Assembly (NCBI RefSeq): GCF_017875765.1
Contig: NZ_JAGGNA010000001.1
Location: 1,949,001-2,013,000, forward strand
DNA: 64,000 nucleotides
Direction: 5' to 3'
Source: Flavobacterium sp. CG_23.5
GTDB lineage: Bacteria > Bacteroidota > Bacteroidia > Flavobacteriales > Flavobacteriaceae
Below the pieces are notes generated by a model. It was not told where the DNA came from and did no database searches. It worked only from the letters and a program-made list of their open reading frames with translations. Below, in pieces: positions 59,105 to 64,000 of the stretch (the stretch's first letter is position 1; the number at the start of each line of letters is the position of its first letter). The translations under genes and the position numbers were made by a program.

Positions 59105-60205
59105 ATGTTAAAACATTTTTTCATCCTTTGTTCCGGAGCCGACAAAGAACTCCTTGAAGGCTGTTCCGAAGGCGAACAAACCAAATATGTTGGTATTGGC
59201 GCCACTGTTTTTTTTACTGCCGTTATGGCTTTTATTGCAAGTGCTTATGCCTTGTTTACCGTTTTTGACAGTATCTATCCCGCTTTACTTTTTGGATTGG
59301 TTTGGAGTTTACTCATCTTTAATTTGGATCGTTTTATCGTTTCCACTATTCGAAAAAGAGACAAGTTCGGAAGTGAATTTCTACAAGCAACTCCCCGAAT
59401 TATTTTGGCAGTTATCATTGCCATTGTGATTTCTAAACCATTAGAAATTAAAATTTTCGAAAAAGAAATTAACACCGTTTTATTGAAAGAAAAAAACGCA
59501 ATGGCTTTGAACAACAAAAAAGAAATTGCCAGTTATTTCAAATCGGATTTAGATAAAAACAAAACCGAAATCGATAGCTTAAAATCGGATATTACTAAGA
59601 AAGAAAAGGAAGTGAATACGCTTTATGAAACTTACATTACAGAAGCCGAAGGTACAAAAGGCACTATGAAATTGGGGAAAGGTCCCGTATTTAAAGAAAA
59701 AATTGCCAAACATAGCTTGGCTACTGCCGAACTCGATACTATTAGAAAAAACAACTTGGCAAAAATTGCCGAAAAGGAGAAAAAATCTAAAACGCTACAA
59801 GCTGATTTAGATAAAAAAGTAACCGAAACCCAACCGATCATTGATGGTTTTGACGGTTTAATGGTGCGAATAAACGCATTAGACAAATTGCCATGGATTC
59901 CTTCATTCTTCATCATGTTGCTGTTTTTAGCCATTGAAGCTTCCCCAATAATTGCCAAACTTTTATCTCCAAAAGGCGAATATGATTATAAACTGGAAGA
60001 TCTAGAAACAGCGCTGAAAGCAACTTTGGAACAAGATAAATACCAAAGAGGCTTGTTAGTAAAAACAAGTGCTGCTATGCACGATAAAGTCTATCAAGAC
60101 ATTGCTCAAGACAAGAATTTATATGACTTGCAACGCAAGAAAGCGACGGAATTACTGGAATTGCAAGCACATAACTTTGTAGAAAAGCAGAAGAAAACAC
60201 TTTAG
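59105..60205 (+). CDS. DUF4407 membrane protein
   Basis: A 366-residue protein. The start HFFILCSGADKELLEGCSEGEQTKYVGIGA (in outline) is typical of DUF4407. Two helix pairs follow at about 29-80 and 95-117, then a long charged coiled-coil periplasmic or cytoplasmic region (about 125-255), a helix at about 263-282 (IPSFFIMLLFLAIEASPIIAKLL) and a final charged helix. The function is unknown. Its coiled coil suggests a structural or scaffold role in the envelope. It is convergent with the next gene across a repeat. Confidence 0.88.
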   Translation: MLKHFFILCSGADKELLEGCSEGEQTKYVGIGATVFFTAVMAFIASAYALFTVFDSIYPALLFGLVWSLLIFNLDRFIVSTIRKRDKFGSEFLQATPRIILAVIIAIVISKPLEIKIFEKEINTVLLKEKNAMALNNKKEIASYFKSDLDKNKTEIDSLKSDITKKEKEVNTLYETYITEAEGTKGTMKLGKGPVFKEKIAKHSLATAELDTIRKNNLAKIAEKEKKSKTLQADLDKKVTETQPIIDGFDGLMVRINALDKLPWIPSFFIMLLFLAIEASPIIAKLLSPKGEYDYKLEDLETALKATLEQDKYQRGLLVKTSAAMHDKVYQDIAQDKNLYDLQRKKATELLELQAHNFVEKQKKTL

Positions 60206-60220
60206 TTTTTAAGTTAAAAA

Positions 60221-60285
60221 GTCGAAAGTCTTAAAGTCAGGATACGAGTTCCTTCTTTAAGACTTTCAACTTTACGCCTTTCGAC
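60221..60285. repeat. nested inverted repeats between convergent genes
   Basis: The outer arms are GTCGAAAG (60221-60228) and CTTTCGAC (60278-60285). The inner arms are AAAGTCTTAAAG (60225-60236) and CTTTAAGACTTT (60255-60266). Both are exact. It could fold as a branched hairpin and may end both transcripts. Confidence 0.7.
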
Positions 60286-60289
60286 TATT

Positions 60290-61000
60290 TTACATATGAC
60301 TCAAAATCTCTTTTTTGAAAACATCATATTCGCCTTGCAAAATCAATCCATTATCCAATAATCTTTTATAATTCTGTAATTTTTCAAAAAGTTCATCTTG
60401 TGACAAATTGCTTAAGCCGATTTCCTTTTGATTTTCAACAGGAGGACTGAACTCTTCGGGTTCCATATTAAAAGGCGGAGGTGAAATTGGCATTATTTCA
60501 GAGAAACTGGTAACTTCTTCGGTTTCCATTTCTTCAACAAAATCTTCGTCTAAAATCACAGCATCTTGAATTTCTTCAACAGTTGGTTGATTTGTAACTG
60601 TTCCACTTTTTAAAATATCCAATTGCTCTTTGGCATAAGTGAAAATTTTTCTTGCTTGAATTTTTGGAATATAATCAATCGAAACTTGCATATCCGTTTT
60701 GGTGGAAAACGAAAATTCAGAGCCTAAAATATTTTCTTTAACAAAAGTACCTTCAATTTGATCCCAAGTATAATCCGTAAAATCCATAGAAAGTCCTAGG
60801 TTTTTAGGCTGACAAATAATAATTCGCTTGTTTGTCAATACAATACTATCCGGAAAAACGGTCAGTGCAGGTTTTTTCTGAACAGCGATATAACCAATTT
60901 CTTCGTTTTTCATCAATAAATCATTCAATTTTGAAGTGATTTTTTCAATGGCTTTCGGATCTTGTTCTTCGTTCAGGAATTTTTTAAGTTGTTCTTTCAT
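60290..61000 (-). CDS. PH-domain protein with C-terminal SHOCT motif
   Basis: A 236-residue soluble protein. An N-terminal short helix region leads to a bacterial PH-like domain (about 38-125: EEIGYIAVQKKPALTVFPDSIVLTNKRIIICQP ... FSFSTKTDMQVSIDYIPK, in outline). An acidic, proline-rich linker follows (about 140-200), then a SHOCT-type end (about 205-236, LFEKLQNYKRLLDNGLILQGEYDVFKKEIL in outline). SHOCT tails are thought to mediate oligomerisation or nucleic-acid contact. The specific role is unknown. It is the last gene of the minus-strand run. Confidence 0.82.
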   Translation of the reverse strand: MKEQLKKFLNEEQDPKAIEKITSKLNDLLMKNEEIGYIAVQKKPALTVFPDSIVLTNKRIIICQPKNLGLSMDFTDYTWDQIEGTFVKENILGSEFSFSTKTDMQVSIDYIPKIQARKIFTYAKEQLDILKSGTVTNQPTVEEIQDAVILDEDFVEEMETEEVTSFSEIMPISPPPFNMEPEEFSPPVENQKEIGLSNLSQDELFEKLQNYKRLLDNGLILQGEYDVFKKEILSHM

Positions 61001-61067
61001 TTTTATGCTGAATTTATTTCAGTATCTGTTTATTATTTATGTTCAAATTGCATCGCAAAAGTAATGC

Positions 61068-61439
61068 CTAATTTTCTAATTCAATAATTTCGGTTTGCAA
61101 TTTCTTTGTTAAACTTTTGAAAACCAATTCGTAGGAATGATCGATCAATCCTTTGACAACACTATCCGAAACATCTTTAATTATATTTACCGTGTTCCAA
61201 TGAATTTTACTCATATGAAACCCAGGTTTAATATCATCGTATTGCGCCCTCAATTCCTCTGCTTTATCTGGATCGCATTTCAAATTAACCGATGGTTCGC
61301 CTTTTTCCCATTGACTTAAAGATGACAAAGCAAACATCTTACCTCCCACTTTAAAAACTAAGGTATCTTCATCAAAAGGGAAATGTTCCGTCACTCCTTT
61401 TTTAGAAAGGCAATATTCGTAGTATGTTTCTAGGTTCAT
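61068..61439 (-). CDS. MmcQ/YjbR family DNA-binding protein
   Basis: A 123-residue protein of the MmcQ/YjbR CyaY-like fold: the N-terminal YEYCLSKKGVTEHFPFDEDTLVFKVGGKMFAL (in outline), VNLKCDPDKAEELRAQY, then GFHMSKIHWNTV. These are the three usual blocks. The family is called DNA-binding from its structure, though roles are unclear. It starts 3 nt after the DUF4260 gene ends, within one minus-strand operon. Confidence 0.93.
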   Translation of the reverse strand: MNLETYYEYCLSKKGVTEHFPFDEDTLVFKVGGKMFALSSLSQWEKGEPSVNLKCDPDKAEELRAQYDDIKPGFHMSKIHWNTVNIIKDVSDSVVKGLIDHSYELVFKSLTKKLQTEIIELEN

Positions 61440-61442
61440 TAA

Positions 61443-61796
61443 TTACTGTTTTCCAATTAATCCCAAATGTGTGTATTTAAAACCTTTTTCATATTTCAAT
61501 CCGTAACCCAGCATTCTATCGAACGACGAATGAGCAAATAGAATTACTCCAGCCAGCTGAATTTCATTCTGATGAAAGTATATTCCAATTAAATAGATGA
61601 TTATAGCAATTCCTCTATGATGGAATAAATTGTAGCTGAATGCACCTGTTTTATTTCCAAAAACATAGCCAACCATAGAAAAGTCCGGTGCTAAAATCAA
61701 CGTGAAAAACCACCACCAAGGATAATTTAAAATACTAAAAAAATAAATCCCAAGTAACAACAATCCCAATTCTTCCAGTTTAATAATTGTTTTCAT
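61443..61796 (-). CDS. DUF4260 membrane protein
   Basis: A 117-residue protein with about four hydrophobic helices. The family pattern is YPWWWFFTLILAPDFSMVGYVFGNKTGAFSYNLFHHRGIAI in outline (aspartate in APDFSM, YNLFHH) and FAHSSFDRMLGYGLKY near the end. The function is unknown. It overlaps the GNAT gene start/stop by 4 nt (ATGA). Confidence 0.88.
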   Translation of the reverse strand: MKTIIKLEELGLLLLGIYFFSILNYPWWWFFTLILAPDFSMVGYVFGNKTGAFSYNLFHHRGIAIIIYLIGIYFHQNEIQLAGVILFAHSSFDRMLGYGLKYEKGFKYTHLGLIGKQ

Positions 61797-62194
61797 TCGA
61801 TAATTTTTTCCATTAATTTTTCGGGATTCGCTAAATGCTTGAAACCAAATTTTTGATATAAAAAATGCGCATCAGACGTGGCAAGCCTCCAAATTTTTAC
61901 CTTTTTTAGCATCGGCTCACTCATCATATTTTCGATCAAAATTGACGAATATCCTTTCCCGCGATGTTCCTCTGTAATAAATACATCCATTAAATAAGCA
62001 AAAACCACATAATCTGTAATAACACGTGCAAATCCGATTTGCTTGTTATCGAGGTAAATTCCAAAACAAAAAGAATGATCGATAGTAGTTTGCACTTCTT
62101 CAATGGTTCGTCCTGCGGCCCAATAAATATCCTTCAAAAAATGTTGGATAAACGGAATATCGAGCTTATTTTTATCGGTTGAAACGGTAATCAT
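61793..62194 (-). CDS. GNAT family N-acetyltransferase
   Basis: A 133-residue single-domain acetyltransferase. The acetyl-CoA pyrophosphate loop is EEHRGKGYSSILIENMM (about 76-92; R/QxxGxG/A pattern as RGKGYS), and the C-terminal YQKFGFKHL is the usual tyrosine-containing tail. The substrate is unknown; small GNATs like this often act on small molecules or protein N-termini. It overlaps by 4 nt both the cyclase gene before it and the DUF4260 gene after it. Confidence 0.92.
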   Translation of the reverse strand: MITVSTDKNKLDIPFIQHFLKDIYWAAGRTIEEVQTTIDHSFCFGIYLDNKQIGFARVITDYVVFAYLMDVFITEEHRGKGYSSILIENMMSEPMLKKVKIWRLATSDAHFLYQKFGFKHLANPEKLMEKIIE

Positions 62195-62943
62195 ATTTTA
62201 TACAAAATTGGTTTACTTGGACTCGCATCATTCTCAAACGAAGCAATTTGCAAATTCAACAAATAACTTCCGTCTTGCACTTCATTCGGAACAAAAATCA
62301 TTTCAGTAATAGTTGCTTCCAATCTTGCATCTTCATTCAAATTATTAACGTCTTTTACATTCCAAAAAGCTTTATGCGCCAATAATTTTCCTTCATCATG
62401 TTCTTTATCCACACTTGGCAAATCAATCAGCAAATGTTGTATTTTGCTTTCGCAAATGAACCGCGCAGCAACTTCATCCAGATAAGGCGGATTGGTATTG
62501 GAATATTTTAAATGTTTTTTGGATTCTAAATTGGGCAACGTTCTAATTATTATTGCTTCTGGGGTTTTTCCATTCAAGGCTTTTTCAATCTGAATTTTAG
62601 TAATCACCCAATCTTCCCCATGTAATTCCGGTTCTACCGAGACCAATTCCGCCAAGAAGAAAAACTGTTTCAACGATTGATTTATGCTGTAAAACTCTCG
62701 TGTAATGTGGCCCAGACATTCCGTGTGAGTCCCGTGACCGTGCGGATTAAAGAAAATATTATTGAAATTAGTGGAAGCTCCTTTTTTCACGCTTCCAATC
62801 CAATTGTCAAAAACTACGGGTTCAATTATCGGTTTATCAATATACCAAGCAATTGGATTTTCATCTGTATTCGTTAATGGAATCGAAATATCAATAGGTT
62901 TTGATAGGTCTACTTGATATTTATTATCGATAATTGCTAGCAT
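62191..62943 (-). CDS. cyclase family (kynurenine formamidase-like) metal-dependent hydrolase
   Basis: A 250-residue protein of the cyclase family. The zinc-binding motif HGHGTHTE (about 88-95) is present, with DISIPLTNTDENPIAWY at the N-terminus and LLIDLPSVDKEHDEGKLLAHKAFWNV (split) in the second half. The relatives include kynurenine formamidase (KynB), but no tryptophan-degradation genes are nearby, so the substrate is open. It is the first of the four-gene overlapping set that runs to MmcQ. Confidence 0.88.
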   Translation of the reverse strand: MLAIIDNKYQVDLSKPIDISIPLTNTDENPIAWYIDKPIIEPVVFDNWIGSVKKGASTNFNNIFFNPHGHGTHTECLGHITREFYSINQSLKQFFFLAELVSVEPELHGEDWVITKIQIEKALNGKTPEAIIIRTLPNLESKKHLKYSNTNPPYLDEVAARFICESKIQHLLIDLPSVDKEHDEGKLLAHKAFWNVKDVNNLNEDARLEATITEMIFVPNEVQDGSYLLNLQIASFENDASPSKPILYKI

Positions 62944-62950
62944 AATTATT

Positions 62951-63031
62951 TAACCACAAAGGGCATTAAGATTATCACCAAGATCACAAAGCATAGTGGA
63001 GTTTGTGCCATCTTTGCGTACTTAGTGGTTA
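62951..63031. repeat. imperfect palindromic intergenic repeat
   Basis: TAACCAC (62951-62957) and GTGGTTA (63025-63031) are the outer arms. Inside are GATCACAAAG and GTTTGTGCCATC as imperfect complements. Its AACCACAAAG word resembles the repeat at 37697-37817. Confidence 0.6.
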
Positions 63032-63035
63032 TATT

Positions 63036-64000
63036 TTATTCCAAATTTAAATAAAATAAATCCGATGCAATTCCATCTGTCAAAAACTTTCCTTTTTTGG
63101 TGGTTTTTAAAATATTATTTTCAATGAAAAGCAAATTGTCATTCAAAAACTTCTGACTTTGTTTAAAAAGATAATCCAAAAATTCCTTTCCAAATTCCTT
63201 TTCAATTCTATCCAAAGAAACACCCCAAATTGTTCGCAACCCCGTCATAATATACTCGTTATATCGATCCGCAATCGAAAGAATTTCTATTTCGTTAGGC
63301 AACTTATCTTCCTGAATGGATTTTAAATAAAGAGAATTGTTAGAAACATTCCAACTTCGGGAAACGCCATCATAACTATGCGCCGAAGGACCAATTCCAA
63401 TATATTTTTTTCCTAACCAATACGCCGAATTATTTTTGGAGAAGTAATTTTCCTTTCCAAAATTCGACAATTCATAATGAATGAAATCATTGGCTTCGAG
63501 CGTTTCCACCAAAATAGCAAAATGTTCTTGGGCAACTTCATCTTTAGGCGCGGCAATTTTTCCCGTTTGAATCAGTTTGTTCAAAGCCGTTTTAGGTTCC
63601 ACCGTCAAGGCATAACTCGAAATATGCGGAATCCCAAAACTCAGAGCGGTTTCTATATTTTGCTTCCATTTTTCGTTGCTCGTTCCTGGAATTCCGTAAA
63701 TAAAGTCAAGAGAAATATTATCGAAATACTTTGTTGCTTCTTCTAAGCATTTTTTGGCTTCCGTCGAATTATGAGCGCGGTTCATCAATTGTAAATCGTC
63801 TTCAAAGAAAGACTGGATTCCAATGCTTAACCTATTGATTTTACTTTTAGACAATTCAATTATTCGTTCACTTGACAAATCATCAGGATTCGCTTCAAGC
63901 GTGATTTCAGGATTTTCTGAAACAGAATAGCTATTATAAACTGCAGCAATCAGAAAATTAATCTCTTCAGAAGTTAAAACCGAAGGAGTTCCACCACCAA
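63036..64000 (-). CDS. hemW: HemW-like radical SAM heme chaperone (partial, N-terminus outside window)
   Basis: The frame is open to the right edge; the N-terminal part with the CxxxCxxC cluster lies outside. The visible part begins with GGGTPSVLTSEEINFL, the HemW/HemN signature, and continues ANPDDLSSERIIELSKSKINRLSIGIQSF, SLDFIYGIPGT, SYALTVEPKTALNKLI, IGIGPSAHSYDGVSRSWNV (blocks quoted in part) and a C-terminal HemN-like domain. It transfers heme to respiratory proteins; the older name is oxygen-independent coproporphyrinogen oxidase-like. An ATG at 63878 is internal, not the start. Confidence 0.92.
   Translation of the reverse strand, partial: GGGTPSVLTSEEINFLIAAVYNSYSVSENPEITLEANPDDLSSERIIELSKSKINRLSIGIQSFFEDDLQLMNRAHNSTEAKKCLEEATKYFDNISLDFIYGIPGTSNEKWKQNIETALSFGIPHISSYALTVEPKTALNKLIQTGKIAAPKDEVAQEHFAILVETLEANDFIHYELSNFGKENYFSKNNSAYWLGKKYIGIGPSAHSYDGVSRSWNVSNNSLYLKSIQEDKLPNEIEILSIADRYNEYIMTGLRTIWGVSLDRIEKEFGKEFLDYLFKQSQKFLNDNLLFIENNILKTTKKGKFLTDGIASDLFYLNLE

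Noticed and set aside
63036..63878. ATG at 63878 as the start of hemW
   Set aside because: The frame continues upstream to the window edge with the conserved GGGTPS motif, so this methionine is internal.

Overview
This window is chromosomal DNA of a Bacteroidota bacterium, most likely a Flavobacterium. The evidence is the low GC content, promoters of the Bacteroidota type (TTG, 17-23 bp, TAnnTTTG), a SusC/SusD starch locus, a secreted amylase with a type IX secretion (T9SS) sorting domain, mevalonate-pathway genes and many protein families typical of Flavobacteriaceae. The species cannot be named from the sequence alone. Both ends cut through genes: a PpiD-like isomerase on the left and hemW on the right.

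Layout. (1) 1-5641, minus strand: cell-envelope and CoA operon coaX - outer-membrane protein - lptC - small membrane protein - CNNM/CBS protein - ppiD-like. (2) 5740-7858: tRNA-Phe, a SYLF-domain secreted protein, a small exported protein and AT-rich spacers. (3) 8185-19114, plus strand: a predicted short-chain organic acid (acetate/propionate) module. It holds a transposase-derived zinc-ribbon/HTH protein, a porin, an MFS carrier, two tiny membrane proteins, a CbrA-like transporter-sensor kinase, a stand-alone receiver and two acyl-CoA synthetases. (4) 19225-37642: a maltodextrin/starch utilisation locus. susC-susD-susE-like genes and a T9SS GH13 enzyme lie on the minus strand. A divergent LacI regulator, maltose transporter, beta-phosphoglucomutase, GH65 phosphorylase and two GH13 enzymes lie on the plus strand. 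(5) 37938-40861: a glycerophosphodiesterase and a BaiN-type flavoprotein, separated by a GxxExxY gene inside a terminal-inverted-repeat element that continues as two tandem internally deleted copies. (6) 41760-46827: TspO, mevalonate-pathway genes with a UbiA prenyltransferase, an RNA motif and a pseudouridine synthase. (7) 46910-52560: NTF2-like protein, cytochrome c lipoprotein, a DUF885 peptidase gene broken by one stop codon, a possible 21-residue peptide, tRNA-Leu and an M20 dipeptidase. (8) 52738-55244: a second copy of the RNA motif and a BlaI/M56-type regulatory operon with a visible operator. (9) 55309-64000: saccharopine dehydrogenase-like protein, DUF423, PEP carboxykinase, DUF4407 and a minus-strand run ending in hemW.

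How the parts work together. The Sus-like proteins and the T9SS amylase would bind and cut starch at the surface, GH13 enzymes would trim the oligosaccharides, MalT-like MFS would import maltose, and GH65 plus beta-phosphoglucomutase would yield glucose and glucose 6-phosphate. The acid module would import acetate or propionate and activate them to CoA esters. PEP carboxykinase, elsewhere in the window, is the gluconeogenic step that growth on such acids needs.

The most unusual region is 38612-39640. A GxxExxY (PD-(D/E)XK-like) gene is bounded by a perfect 20-bp inverted repeat. Inside that boundary lie two 237-238 bp tandem copies in which the gene has been reduced to its two ends by the same internal deletion. 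This looks like a nuclease-linked mobile element with MITE-like derivatives. Also worth following are a receiver without an output domain next to a domesticated transposase DNA-binding protein, and a CopY/BlaI-type operator lying on a promoter.
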